From positions 124,001 to 188,000 of the forward strand of contig JAAVTG010000699.1 of the NCBI GenBank assembly GCA_011947345.1: 64,000 nucleotides of DNA. The letters are read 5' to 3'. A program made the position numbers and the translations under genes. The notes beneath the pieces were generated by a model that was not told the origin of the DNA, made no database searches, and saw only the letters and a list, made by a program, of their open reading frames with translations. The DNA is from Phytophthora quininea (taxonomy: Eukaryota > Oomycota > Peronosporomycetes > Peronosporales > Peronosporaceae). Shown here in pieces: positions 1 through 10,296 of the stretch (positions are counted from its first letter, which is position 1; each line of letters starts with the position of its first letter).

Positions 1-117
1 GGTGACTGGTTCGGGCTGAGCGAACGGTTGCACTTGGTCGTGGTTGATGGTGGCGATGTCGGCACAGACCGCTGACAGCGATAGCACCGCGGCTACGAAG
101 AATGCTCGGAGGTTCAT
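1..117 (-). CDS. NLP (NPP1-like) secreted protein, N-terminal part
   Basis: Only the first 39 codons are in the window; the gene runs off the left edge. The start ATG is at 117 and opens a hydrophobic signal peptide ending near a small-residue cleavage site (VCAD). After it comes the segment [10 protein letters not shown], which closely matches the same position in the two NLP copies downstream (for example KPFDQPEPVT in the intact gene). NLPs are secreted proteins of plant pathogens, some of which damage plant membranes. The heptapeptide region that would separate cytolytic from non-cytolytic types lies outside the window. It is co-oriented with the NLPs at 2.8-6.1 kb, so it belongs to the same local cluster. 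Confidence 0.75.
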   Translation of the reverse strand, partial: MNLRAFFVAAVLSLSAVCADIATINHDQVQPFAQPEPVT

Positions 118-470
118 CTTTCGACAGGAGTGTTGCCTTGGACTCTAGTTAGGAAGTGAGCAAGACTTTGGCGGCGGTTCTGGCCTGGATCCATCGGATG
201 CGAGTCGGAGCTGGACCAGGAGAGTGATGGCGGGACAGTGTCCCGCCATCGGTCCCGGACACTCACGCCACCGTCAACTTGCTTGGGATCTGCAGCTCCG
301 GCTGCTCGAGTTATTGCATCACACCACGATAGCGGTCGATCAAAAGGATTATGCATCTCTGTAGAACGGCAGTGGCTTTATTTCGTTACGGCAGGTTCAC
401 ATCAATGCAAAGCGAGCCTCCTGCTTTGCTTCGCACATGGCTGGTTGTATCAAGACTTTCCTCCTCAACT

Positions 471-1923
471 TCAGTGGTTGCCGCCGAGGCGACGACGACG
501 CGCACACGACTTGGGCGTCGTGGCTCCATCCGAACTGCTCGCGGTCGTACCGGTGCTGCTGCTAGTAGTAGTTGTTCCGGTACTGCTGTTAGCAGTCGTC
601 GTCCCCGTCGAGCTGCTGGTAGTCTCCGAAGTGGTGCTACCGGTTGTGGTCGTGCCGGTGCTGCTATCTTGAGTGGCACTGCTGGCTGTGGTGGTTCCGG
701 TCGTGTTGCTGCTGTTCTCACTGGCACCGGTGTTGCTTGCTTCCGTAGAAGTGGTTGCGGCGGTGCTGGCGGCAGTGTCAGTGACGCTGCTGCTAGCTTC
801 GTTTCCAGTCGCGCTGCTAGACGTCGACGCGGCAGTGCTAGTAGTGGATGTCGTAGCACTTCCAGTGCTGCTTCCAGAGCCCCAGCCTTCGACAATACCG
901 TCGTACAGCGACTTGCGAACGAGCTCCGTATTCGCTCCGCTGGGCTGGTACCAAGGCAGCGGGGCTTCACCAGTCAGCCAAGTGTACTGGTCACTGTAGC
1001 CCCAGATCGTCACGCCAACGCAGTCCTCGACCTGCTGACAAGCCGAGATCACAGTGGTGTAAACAGCCTTTTGCTGCTCCTGCTCGGATGTCGACGGCGA
1101 CGTCGAAGTCGACGACACATCCAGCTCTGTGATAGCGACATCGAGGCCGATGGAGGTGAACCGCTCCAAGTTCTCGACAATATCCGCCGCCGTGGTGGTG
1201 TCGGAGTACTTGGAGTGAGACTGGAAGCCAACACCGTCCACGGTGATGCCGTCGTCCAGCAGACCCTGCACCATCTTCAACACCGCCGTCGACTTGGCGT
1301 TGACAGTGTCCGTGTTGTAGTCGTTGTAGTACAGCTTGGTACTCAGACCCAGCGACTTCTTGACCGAGTTGGCCGTCTTGAAGGCCGTCGAGATGTAGTC
1401 TGTGCCGGTCTTGTTGTACCAGAAGGACGTACGGTAGTTGGCGTCGTCGCCCATGACCTCGTTGGCGACGTCCCAGGCGTAGCAGGTGTCGCCGAAGTAG
1501 GTCATGACATTTGTGATGTGGTTCTCAAGCGCAGACAGCAGTTCTTCCTTCTCGAGCTTGGACCCACGACGGGATCTGCTGGTGCCACAGCAGCGTGTGG
1601 CAACGAACTTGAGCGTCCGACGCATTGGCGACAGCAACGATCTTGTTGGCGGACGTGTAGGAGAACTGATTCTGCGTGGGCTCGGTGGAGTCCCATTTCA
1701 TGGCGTTGCCAGGCGTGATCATGCCAAAGTCGCTGAGGTTTTCAAGCGTCTTGAGGCAGTAGCTGTCCGAAATGTCCGAGTCGGCTGCCGTGCCCATGTA
1801 CTTGCCGGAAGCCTTGGCCAGATCGTTGAGACCACTGGTGCCGGTGTAGGTGGACTTGGTGATGTCACCACTCACCACCGCCAGAGACCCGGTGGTGGCG
1901 ATGAGAGCTAGAACGGTCTTCAT
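471..1923 (-). CDS. GH10 endo-1,4-beta-xylanase with Ser/Thr-rich tail, one frameshift
   Basis: Secreted xylanase that would cut the xylan backbone of plant cell walls. The start at 1923 gives a signal peptide (MKTVLALIATTGSLAVVSG). GH10 hallmarks are visible in order: GNAMKWDSTEP, HTLLWHQQIPSW, the acid/base Glu in WDVANEVMGDD, and the nucleophile Glu in VAITELDV. A tail of about 150 residues made almost only of Ser, Thr, Gly and Ala follows, consistent with a heavily O-glycosylated wall- or surface-associated linker; no carbohydrate-binding domain is visible. The first 120 residues are in one frame (up to about 1560) and the rest in another, joined right after the IPSW motif. A one-base indel is therefore present, either a real lesion or a consensus error. 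Upstream (1924-2767) I see no gene. Confidence 0.85.
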
Positions 1924-2767
1924 CTTCACGAATGCAAATTGAGAAGTGCAGCGGGGCATGCACGACAAGGATGCGTACCGCGGCGGTCACAAAGTGGATC
2001 GGAGCCCATCAGCTGGTGGCAATGCGCAAAAATCTCTCTTCTACTAGAGACAAAGGCAATTGTATCGAGAGCGTCTGTTTCCAGACACCCAGGTGTCTTC
2101 AGACCAGGACCCCGACTCAAGTTGGCGACTAGAGCTCACTATGCCATGCGCGACTAGACAACACAGCGCGTGCGCTGTGTCCATGTGGAGCTCATAGAAA
2201 ATGGGCCAGATTGTCATGGCACGGCAACTTGGTGAAGCTGTCACGGTCAAAAGTGTTCGAGACCAAGATGTGGACGGAGAAAGCGTCGAGATCAACACAG
2301 GACTGGAAGCACTGCTTTCAAGGCAGGATTGATATCAATAATACCGGATGGGGAAGTACATCTGCACTCAACGAATGCCATAACTGCAGCCCCTTCAGCG
2401 AGTTGCTTGGGTCGTGTCGAGAATCTGCTTTCTGGGACCTATACGCCAGCAGCGTTTCCAGTGACTGACAGCTCGCTTGGCTCATTTCCTTTCGTCGATT
2501 CTCAACGATAGCACACCGAAAAGGAGCGATCCAGTTTTTGGTGAAGGCTCTGTCGGTTAGAGACATCGTTTTCTGCGAGGACTTGTCGAAGTTGTACTTG
2601 TTGGCGTCTCGCGCTCCGGCCCATAGAGCCATAGAGTGAGGTCCTGGAACTTACCTTGTCGAGCCGTTAACTTGTCGAAGCAGAGACACTGAAACAGATA
2701 TAGGAACAGCGCTCGAAGAAGTCGTGGACTAGATATTGCACGGCTAGCTCTACATGGCCATCGCATT
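1924..2767. other. Intergenic, no gene recognised
   Basis: Several short open frames occur on both strands, but none has a signal peptide, a family motif or a consistent start. It contains the 5' flank of the xylanase gene and the 3' flank of the NLP pseudogene. Confidence 0.5.
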
Positions 2768-3527
2768 TCAAACGGATTGGTCTTGGGGATATTCGCGGGA
2801 AACGTCGTCCCGCAGCGGCATTTGCGTGTCCTCAGTGTTCAAATTCGACTCGTCAAAGTCGTACACGCTCAGAGCATACCGAGCCTGCTCTGAGAGCTGG
2901 TCCCATTGAATGAGGTCTTGCTGATCGCCTTCGTGTTTCGTCAACCGCAGAGCTTGGCGATCGGCCAGCAACCCGCGCTTATATTAATCGAGTTTGACAG
3001 TCGTTCCATCAACGTATTTGGCCTTAACCGGAGCATGCTTCTCGTAGTCGTCGAGGCCAGGCACGGACACACCCAAGACTTCGGTCGACTCGGCATCCAA
3101 ATGGTCGACCCAGACTACCGCCCAGAGCCATTGGTGACGGTGTCCGTTGCGGAACAGCATGGCAGCTTTCGGAAAGTACCAGGCGTACATGATGGCCAAC
3201 TTGTCCTCGAACTCGCTCGTTCTCGCGTACTTTGTCAGACATTTCGCTGCAACCTACGTAGCTTCCCCACTTGAGACCTTTGCTGAAGGATCCGTCGGCG
3301 TCGACAGCGGCGAACGGGTGGCATCCGTTGCTGATCGTAAGCTGCGGCTTGAACTTGACGGCGGCTTTTTGAGCGCCTGTGACCGGCTCGGGCTGGGCGA
3401 ACGGCTTTATCGCACGAAATCGGATGGTCTTGATTGCGGTTGGGTTGGTGGTGATGGTGGTGCTCACTACCGCGTCGACCGTAGTGAAAGCGCCGACTGC
3501 AGCAATCAGCAGTGACAGAACCTTCGT
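2768..3527 (-). pseudogene. NLP pseudogene with three independent lesions
   Basis: A paralogue of the intact NLP just downstream. Aligned codon by codon, the start codon is changed to ACG (3525-3527), one base is missing near 3230, and an in-frame TAA sits near 2982 where the intact copy has Ser. Between the lesions the family blocks survive: [39 protein letters not shown] and [14 protein letters not shown]. Multiple lesions of different kinds make a sequencing artefact unlikely, so this is a true decaying copy. The signal peptide is still readable ([17 protein letters not shown]) but has no start codon in its frame at the expected place. Confidence 0.85.
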
Positions 3528-3911
3528 CGTGCTGTAGTGTGCTCTCAAACAGCAAAAGTAAGAGTCCATGCTGTTCGTACCGGCACGAAAGTGAACTTGG
3601 CAAATCCAATTGACACTACTCCGTACATGTACAGCGAAGCGAGTCAAATACTGAGCTGGAATCGTATCTCTGTCGATTACGAGGAGCGGCACGTCATACA
3701 AAACTCACAAGCAGCTGAACGGCGGCGCTCGTACCAGTGTCATACCCACGATGAAGTTTAACATTGACCCGCGACCAATGAACCGTTCGCGTCGACAGAG
3801 CAGAGTAGTTGTTGTTGCCGTCGGTCCAGCTCCAGGATTTGGTCACTGAAGGCGTGGTCCCGACTGAATAAAGAGGTATATTGCGCCGCTAGCTCTACAT
3901 GACCCATGCAT

Positions 3912-4733
3912 CTAAAACGGGTAGGACTTGGCGATCTTGACCTGGAAAACGTCGTCCCGCAGCGGCATCTGCATGTCCTTCGTGTTTAACAGCGACTCGT
4001 CAAAGTCGTACAAGCTCAGCGCGTCGCGCGCCTTCTTCGTGAGCTGGTCCCATTGAATGAGGGCTTGCTCCTCGCCTTCGTGTTTCGTCAGTCTCAGAGC
4101 CTGGCGATCGGCCAGCAGTCCGCCCTTGTACGAGTCGAATTTAACACTCGCTTCGTCGATGTACTTGCCCTTAACCGGAGCATGCTTCTCGAGGCTGTAG
4201 CGCCCAGACATGGACACACCCAAGACGTCGGACGGATCGGTATCCAACGGGTCCACCCAGACCACCGCCCAGAGCCATTGGTGACGGTGTCCGTTGCGGA
4301 TTGTCATGGTGTCGCGACGGCCTCTTGGGAAGTACCAGGCGTACATGATGGCGAACTTGTTCTTGTACTCGGTCGTTCGCGCGTACACTTGAGAGCCCAT
4401 GGGAGGCAGCTCGCAACTGTTTCTAGCCGTCTTGAAGTTTCCCCACTTGAGACCTTCACTGACCATTCCGTTCTTGTTGACGGCGGCGTACGGGTGGCAT
4501 CCGTAGCTGATCTTGAGCTGCGGTTTGAACTTGACCGCCGCTTTCTGGGCGTCGGTGACCGGCTCGGGCTGGTCGAACGGCTTGACGGCTTCGTATCGGA
4601 TGGTCTGGATAGCCTCCATCTTCTTGACGGTGTCCATGATGGCGGTGCCGTTGATGGAGATGGTGGAGTTAACCTCCGCGTTGACCGCGGTGAAGGCGCC
4701 GACTGCGGCGACCAGGAGCGACAGAAGCTTCAT
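3912..4733 (-). CDS. NLP (NPP1-like) secreted protein, intact
   Basis: 273-residue uninterrupted protein, the usual length for oomycete NLPs. A signal peptide is visible (MKLLSLLVAAVGAFTAVNA). Then come GCHPYAAV, the conserved AIMYAWYFP block that in this family acts as a plant-recognised pattern, the heptapeptide region GHRHQWLW, and LIQWDQLT near the C-terminus. Known cytolytic NLPs carry an acidic residue pair (Asp, Glu) in GHRHDWE; here these positions are Gln and Leu. From family knowledge I infer a non-cytolytic or altered-target member. Cys are at the two expected central positions. An Inr-like core lies 23-43 bases upstream of the ATG. Confidence 0.9.
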   Translation of the reverse strand: MKLLSLLVAAVGAFTAVNAEVNSTISINGTAIMDTVKKMEAIQTIRYEAVKPFDQPEPVTDAQKAAVKFKPQLKISYGCHPYAAVNKNGMVSEGLKWGNFKTARNSCELPPMGSQVYARTTEYKNKFAIMYAWYFPRGRRDTMTIRNGHRHQWLWAVVWVDPLDTDPSDVLGVSMSGRYSLEKHAPVKGKYIDEASVKFDSYKGGLLADRQALRLTKHEGEEQALIQWDQLTKKARDALSLYDFDESLLNTKDMQMPLRDDVFQVKIAKSYPF

Positions 4734-4755
4734 CGTAGTGGTGTGCGGTCAAGCA

Positions 4756-4776
4756 GGAAACTTGTGGAGTGAGCTC
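4756..4776 (-). promoter_or_regulatory. Oomycete Inr plus flanking promoter region
   Basis: On the minus strand the stretch reads CTCACTCCACAAGTTTCC, close to the oomycete initiator TCAYTYY followed by an A/T-rich FPR block. It sits a short distance upstream of the NLP ATG at 4733. The match is by eye. Confidence 0.45.
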
Positions 4777-5366
4777 AAACAGCAAAAGTGCAATCTCCTG
4801 ACGGTCAGGCTGACCATTGGGTCTTGGCTACAGACGAAGGCGACTGGCCCAGCCTCGCAAAGTTCTCAGCCGCTGGGAAAGTTGTGGGATTTGCCATTTC
4901 CGGCTATCCGCATGAAGGCGGAGCCCCGTCAACTCAATTGAGCAAAATTTTCATGGCAATGCAAGGGCTCGCATGGTGAAGTTCTCCGGGCTTGAAGCTT
5001 GTTTGTCGGTGCATTTGAGCGCCGATATTTGCTTAAGCAAAATAGTAAGAATCCTACTCGTAGTAGTGTCAAGTTCAACAGAAATGCGACGAGGTATCCA
5101 GCAGCAAGGCAGATCAGAGAACGGAATCGAACAATCGAGGTGCTGATGCTGATCGGGCTCCGACTCCCAGACGATAAAACTGAAGAGCAAGTGGAATTGA
5201 CGGTCGAACTTCGCCACACAGAAGTTGAAGACACCTTTGGAATCGTATCTCCAGTCAATCATGGACGGGATGCTCAGATCATACAACTGCAAAACTGAAC
5301 GGCATCCTCCAATTCATTTGGTTCCTACAGTGGCCACGCTTCGCCCACATTCTCCAAAAAGACGTC
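4777..5366. other. Intergenic, no gene recognised
   Basis: Short overlapping open frames only, none with motifs or a leader. It separates the intact NLP from the 3' end of the frameshifted NLP. Confidence 0.45.
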
Positions 5367-6066
5367 TCAACGGCATCTCGACTCCTGGAAGTTCCAAAGC
5401 GAGCCATCGTAGTCGACGGTGTTGAGTGACTCTCGAGCTGCATCCGTCAGTTGGTCCCATTGGATTAGCGCCTGGAACCCGCCGACTTTCTCTGTCAACT
5501 GCAACGCCGCCTTGCCAAACGTAAAGTCCTCGTACGATTCGAGTTTCACGCTGTCGCCGTCGAAATACTTTTCTTTTGGCGGTGAGCATTTATGGAAGCC
5601 GACACCTGCAGACATTGATACGCTCAACACCTCCGGAGACTCAGCGGCAGGATCATCGATCACGACCAGAACCCATTGCCACATGTGGCGGTGACCGGCG
5701 AATTCAGCAAGAAAATCTTGGCGAGCTTTGGGGAAGTACCAGGCGTACATGATGACCCACTTGTCGTCGTATTGCTCGGCTCGAGTAGATTTGGGAGCTC
5801 AGAGGAGAACCAGCGCAGTCGTCGTAGAAATCTCCACCCCACTCAAGGCCATTGCTGAGTCGGCCTTCTGCATCCACCGCTGGGTATGGATGGCATCCTT
5901 TCGTGACCGTAAGGCGAGGCTTGAACTTGACTGCGGCTTTCTCGATGTCGGTCTCCGGTTCCGGTTCGGCGAGCGGCCGCACTTCAGTGTACTTGATGGC
6001 CGTCAACTCCGCAGTAGCTACGGTAATGGCTGCTAGCACAGAGATGACGGCAGCGTAAACCTTCAT
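5367..6066 (-). pseudogene. NLP, third local copy, single frameshift
   Basis: The start at 6066 gives a signal peptide (MKVYAAVISVLAAITVATA). The first 95 or so codons (KYTEVRPLAEPEPE, AAVKFKPRLTVTKGCHPY, GLEWGGDF) are in one frame. The rest ([46 protein letters not shown]) is in another. The break is near 5785, in the codons just before the conserved MYAWYFP block. The heptapeptide region is again non-canonical, with Met and Gln where cytolytic members have acidic residues. The same break is present in the inverted copy at 9.7-10.0 kb, which argues for a lesion older than that duplication. Confidence 0.8.
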
Positions 6067-6110
6067 CTTGTTCGGATCCGTACCGGTGGCGCTGGAAATT
6101 CAAGAGTGAG
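5711..6110 (-). repeat. 400-bp inverted repeat, left arm
   Basis: Reverse complement of 9641-10040 with few mismatches. It spans the NLP core promoter (CTCACTCTTGAATTTCC), signal peptide and first half of the coding region. Both ends are abrupt: matching stops at 6110/9641 and at 5711/10040. Confidence 0.9.
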
Positions 6111-6512
6111 GCTCTCCCGGATTATGGCGACCAAAAGATTGTGCAAAAGTACCAGCCCAAGGATGTGTAGTGTAGAACGAGTCGAACTTTGGTTCCGTCT
6201 CCATTATTATTCCTTACAAGTCGCTGTAAAATGGACAGCTTTTCGATCGGTGTTGGGGCCAGAAGTGCCCTACTAAGGCGAAGCAAAAGCGTCTTAGCTG
6301 GCCAGTGGATGCTTGCTTTCAGGATCACCACATAGCAGACTGAAGCCAGTAGAATTGCTTGGAGTATGTCGCTTTCTTCCCGACGACCACCGTTTCAAAA
6401 AGTCTATAAGCTCTGACCACAGAATGTTACTCGCCACTATGAGAACGAGAGCCTTGTCGACTTTCTTTCTTTGCACGACGTCAGTCGGTCATTCCCCCAA
6501 GCAGCGATCGAC
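6111..6512. promoter_or_regulatory. Divergent spacer between NLP and oxidoreductase gene
   Basis: About 400 bases shared by the divergent NLP (minus) and ferric-reductase-like gene (plus). Only short frames without motifs are present. It must hold the plus-strand promoter, but I could not assign a clear initiator. Confidence 0.4.
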
Positions 6513-8323
6513 ATGCGGCCCGATGCCAAACGGGTCGCTCGACCAGCCTTTTTCGACTCGTTCTCACCCAAAACCACCTACATCCCCGTGCTCGAAGGGA
6601 TCGACGGCAGTTCCTTATCGTGGTCCGAGCAACTCCACAGCACGCACGGACTCCCGATCTTGGCGTTCGACGATCGATTGTCGTCGAATAACTTGGATAG
6701 CGCAGCCTTCACGGAGACAAGCGAGCCGTATATCCATCGACCAAAGACACCAGGACCTTTCCAGCGAGCTTTACGATCGTGGAGTGTTTTACGCTGGAAG
6801 TTGTCGAGAAACGTGTTTTCAGTTCCGCTGCCTTTACTTACCAAGGAAGCGGATCTCAAGCTCGGCGACTTGCTGATAACCTTGCCGATGATAACCGCAG
6901 CTATTGTTTATACTTCTCTACAAGCGAAGAATCGAGATGTGGCAGCAACGGGGACGCCTGTATCCATTGCAATGGCGTTCGTGTTTGGCTTGGCGGTCCG
7001 CAACAATTCGATTCTGCTGTTATTGACGGGGATCCCGTTCGACCGAACGCTCTTTTACCACAAGTTGGTGGCTTTTGTGACGATTTTTCTGGCGGCACTT
7101 CACGCGTTAGCTTTTCAGTGGGGAGTTCGCAAAGGCGAGCAAAGGCGAACAGATCAAAAGTTGCTACAGGTCTCGCGGCGTTAATTGGATTGACGTTGAT
7201 GTGTCTGTTGTCACTCAATTTTATCCGACGCAAGTTCTTCCAGTTCTTCATCCAAATGCACTGGGTTTTATTCATCGCCATCATCGTCTGTGCATTTCTT
7301 CACGGAGCTCAACTCGTGGCGATCGGAGTCGCGCCATGGGCTTTGGATTTAACCTACCGACTGCTGTATCGCTCTCGCATTTACGCGCGTGGAACGATGA
7401 ACAAAGCGACGAAAGGGGTCATCGCTCGAGACCAACTTTCCATCAGTGCGATGCCTGGGAATATCACGAGGATTCAGTTCCCACGAGTTCGTCCAGACAC
7501 TGGCGAATCCTTCGACTATAAGGCAGGACAGTATGCCTTCCTCTGTGTGCCGTCAATCTCGCACTTCCAGTGGCATCCGTTCACGATTTCGTCGTCTCCT
7601 CACGAGCCTTTCGTCACGTTCCACATCAAAGCGTTAGGGGACTGGACGACCAAGCTTTTGACTGCAGCGTTGAAGCGTGAAGCGAGTTCGATGCGACTGG
7701 AAGGTCCGTCGACTTTCGACGTCCTCGTGGATGGTCCTTACGGCAGCATCTCAATCGACATGGAGTCCCCACTAATTTACTCGCATTTCGTCATGATTGC
7801 TGGAGGAATCGGCGTGACGCCAATGCGATCGATCGTGAATTGGCTGCATCACGAATGTTACTACAGAAACCGAGGAGTTATCCCTCAAGTGAGATTGGTG
7901 TGGTCTGCGAAGGACATGGAGACGATCGCGAGCCTTCTTGCTAGGGACCAGCCAGGTCGAGATAGTTGCCACGAAGTGGACGAGGTGGCGTCGTATCTGC
8001 CACATATTTTGCTACATCCACGCAATGCCAACGCACCGACCGACGCTTTCTTCAGTGAAATTTATCTAACGCGAGACATCTTGGACGAAGAAGCCCAAGA
8101 CTTACCAGAACTCGCCAATTGTTTACATCTTGACTCTCGACCCGACACGATTGCTATACTACGAGAAGTGGGAGAAGACGTCAAGAACAGCGGGAAAAAT
8201 CGCATTGGTGTGCTGGTTTGCGGGCCAACGGAGCTAGTGAACGATGTCCTATACGCCAGCATCCGCCTCGGTCAAGAACTAAAAGTTCATTTTGATGTAC
8301 ATAGCGAACAATCCGAGCTGTAG
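6513..8323 (+). CDS. Ferric reductase / NADPH oxidase-like protein, one frameshift
   Basis: Membrane flavocytochrome that would pass electrons from NAD(P)H through FAD and two haems across the membrane, to iron or oxygen. A 110-residue N-terminal region comes first, then four to five hydrophobic helices. Two helices carry His pairs spaced H-X13-H (HKLVAFVTIFLAALH and HWVLFIAIIVCAFLH), the bis-haem signature. The FAD-binding motif is WHPFTISSSPHE; NAD-binding motifs are DGPYGS, GGIGVTPMRS and VLVCGPTEL. It ends in FDVHSEQSEL. The frame changes between about 7129 and 7155, right where a 10-bp tandem repeat (GCAAAGGCGA twice, 7129-7148) lies. I chose ATG 6513; an upstream in-frame start at 6471 is possible. 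It has two relatives at 9.2 and 10.3 kb. Confidence 0.8.
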
Positions 8324-8407
8324 TCGATTGAAGGGTACAGATGTGAAGATATAAGACCGAAAACAAATTTCTTTTTGCATTTTCCTGGTCTACACCATTT
8401 TGAAGTA

Positions 8408-8890
8408 ATGATGGCTTTGGACAGACTGGTCGACGCCTTCGGTCGGCTGGGTATGGACGCAATTCAGGAGAATCCAAGACATGCTGAAATCCTCGTGGCC
8501 GACAACATCTCGCTGGACGTGTGGAATCGTTTGATAGACTTGGAGACTTTACCTCACAACTTCCACCTCCGTCAGTTGGTTTGGGCGAACGACATGGTCT
8601 GGGTCGTTGAAGCTTCTCTGACTCCCGCTCACGAAGGTGCTGGTGGAGCCTGGCGCGCCAAGTTCTTCTTTGCATTTGGAGAACTCGTATTCATAACGGG
8701 ACACATGGGTCTCATGGCCCCAGGCCAGCCAACCTTCGAAGCAGATGGCTCGCTTCGACTCGACCGCCGAGTCCCTGGAATTCAACCACCGACCAACCTG
8801 CGCTACCGCGAGTGGGCCACGGTGATCATCGAAGTCCTGCAGTATCAGGAATGGGACTCGGTTTACCACAAAGTTCAAGTGTATCGATAA
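8408..8890 (+). CDS. Conserved-looking hypothetical protein, 160 aa
   Basis: Open frame of 160 codons starting at the double ATG (8408/8411), 84 bases after the oxidoreductase stop and on the same strand. The product has no signal peptide and no membrane helix; it is rich in Trp (VWNRL, LVWANDMVWVVE, GAWRAKFFF, REWATVIIEVLQYQEWD). Alternating hydrophobic stretches suggest a folded alpha/beta protein. I do not recognise the family. Codon use resembles neighbouring coding regions, which is the main reason to call it real. It is not repeated beside the second intact oxidoreductase copy. Confidence 0.5.
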   Translation: MMALDRLVDAFGRLGMDAIQENPRHAEILVADNISLDVWNRLIDLETLPHNFHLRQLVWANDMVWVVEASLTPAHEGAGGAWRAKFFFAFGELVFITGHMGLMAPGQPTFEADGSLRLDRRVPGIQPPTNLRYREWATVIIEVLQYQEWDSVYHKVQVYR

Positions 8891-9229
8891 CGCCCCGGGG
8901 TCGAGTACATTTTGTGCGTCAAGATGTCGGTGGACGAACGATATCCACATAATGCAGCTGGCAAGTGCTGGGACTCGCACAAGAAGCGGATCTACCGCCC
9001 AATTGCTCTCCGGTTTTCGCATTGGACATGGCTGCCTTGGCTTCCGACGTCTTTATAAACGACCGGGATTATTGGTGAAAGTTCGAGTCAGCAGTGTTGA
9101 AAGCAAGTTGAAGCACCCATTACTCGACCAGCACTGCAGGCGGTGGCTGAGTGGCCCACGTGCTTGGCAATGGTGGTCAGAATACTGCAAAGTGCCTGGA
9201 GTAACAGAACACCTATATACACGACGCAA

Positions 9230-9512
9230 ACAAGTAGCCGGACGATTCGTTAGTTTCTTGCCGCACTTTTGAAGTTCGACAGGCTCGCGTTTTCAAGTAA
9301 ACACAAGTGGACGAGTCCAGAGCCTCCCGTCCATCGCGGTGTTTGGCTTTGCCGTGCGGAACAATTCCCTGTTGATCGTTTCAACTGTAATTTCGTTCGA
9401 GTACGTTCTATTCAATTCTATCACAAGCTTTTCGCGTTCGTATTGATCGCAGTAGCGGCGATTACGATCCTGTGGTTCTTCGTGGAGCTGCAATGCTACT
9501 AACGTGGTTGTT
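9230..9512 (+). pseudogene. Degenerate remnant of the ferric-reductase-like gene
   Basis: DNA matches the gene at 10.3-12.1 kb in pieces. 9234-9290 resembles its 5' flank (around 10,100-10,160, TTGAAG..CGACAGGCTCGC). 9320-9460 matches the haem-helix region (GTGTTTGGCTTTGC, GCGGAACAATTCCCTG, CACAAGCTTTTCGCGTTCG). The end resembles the LHGAAIA region with an internal deletion. No long frame survives. It shows that the oxidoreductase family was once a three-copy array here. Confidence 0.75.
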
Positions 9513-9640
9513 AGTATCATTGTGATGGCAGCTTGCAGACATACTCCAAACATTTCTACTGGCTTTTTGTCTGAATCGGCCGCTATGTGATGACCCAATT
9601 GATTCAGTCTGAAACGTGTGCTTTTACATCGCCTAAGGTC

Positions 9641-10040
9641 CTCACTCTTGAATTTCCAGCGCCACCGGTACGGATCCGAACAAGATGAAGGTTTACGCTG
9701 CCGTCGTCTCTGTGCTAGCAGCCATTGCCGTAGCTACTGCGGAGTTGACGGCCATCAAGTACACTGAAGTGCGGCCGCTCGCCGAACCGGAACCGGAGAC
9801 CGACATCGAGAAAGCCGCAGTCAAGTTCAAGCCTCGCCTTACGGTCACGAAAGGATGCCATCCATACCCAGCGGTGGATGCAGAAGGCCAACTCAGCAAT
9901 GGCCTTGAGTGGGGTGGAGATTTCTACGACGACTGCGCTGGTTCTCCTCTGAGCTCCCAAATCTACTCGAGCCGAGCAATACGACGACAAGTGGGTCATC
10001 ATGTACGCCTGGTACTTCCCCAAAGCTCGCCAAGATTTTC
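9641..10040 (+). repeat. 400-bp inverted repeat, right arm
   Basis: Inverted copy of 5711-6110. It begins exactly at the promoter core (CTCACTCTTGAATTTCC) and ends inside the NLP coding region, after which the sequence is unrelated. Confidence 0.9.
9642..9657 (+). promoter_or_regulatory. Inr/FPR-like core promoter of the NLP copies
   Basis: TCACTCTTGAATTTCC matches the oomycete initiator plus flanking promoter region well, 28 bases upstream of the ATG at 9685. The identical element lies in the left arm at 6094-6109 on the minus strand. Confidence 0.5.
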
Positions 10041-10104
10041 AGTTGAGGCCACTTTCGTGCGGACACATGTAGCCGGAAGGAAGTATACGATGCAAAGCAT
10101 TTAG
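9685..10104 (+). pseudogene. Truncated and frameshifted NLP copy
   Basis: The 5' half of the NLP at 5.4-6.1 kb, inverted. Signal peptide (MKVYAAVVSVLAAIAVATA) and the GCHPYPAVDAEG block are intact. The same frameshift as in the other copy follows IYSS. After 10,040 homology ends and the frame runs 21 more codons into unrelated DNA before a stop. The NLP heptapeptide region and C-terminal half are absent, so no functional NLP can be made. Confidence 0.85.
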
Positions 10105-10296
10105 CTGGACAGATTATTAGCTTCTTGCTGCACGTTTGAAGCTCGACAGGCTCGCTTTCACTGTCGTCGGACAAGTTTGCGTTACCTGCGGAGCCAGTCT
10201 TCAAAGTGTTCGCATTTTGCAATTAGGCAACGCAAACGACTCTGCTAGACAGAGCTCATCGCCTATGAGACTTCTTATTCTGCTGAGAGGAGAAGG

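Noticed and set aside
238..1718. Long plus-strand frames opposite the xylanase
   Set aside because: They are antisense shadows of the Ser/Thr-rich, GC-rich xylanase coding region; they show no motif of their own.
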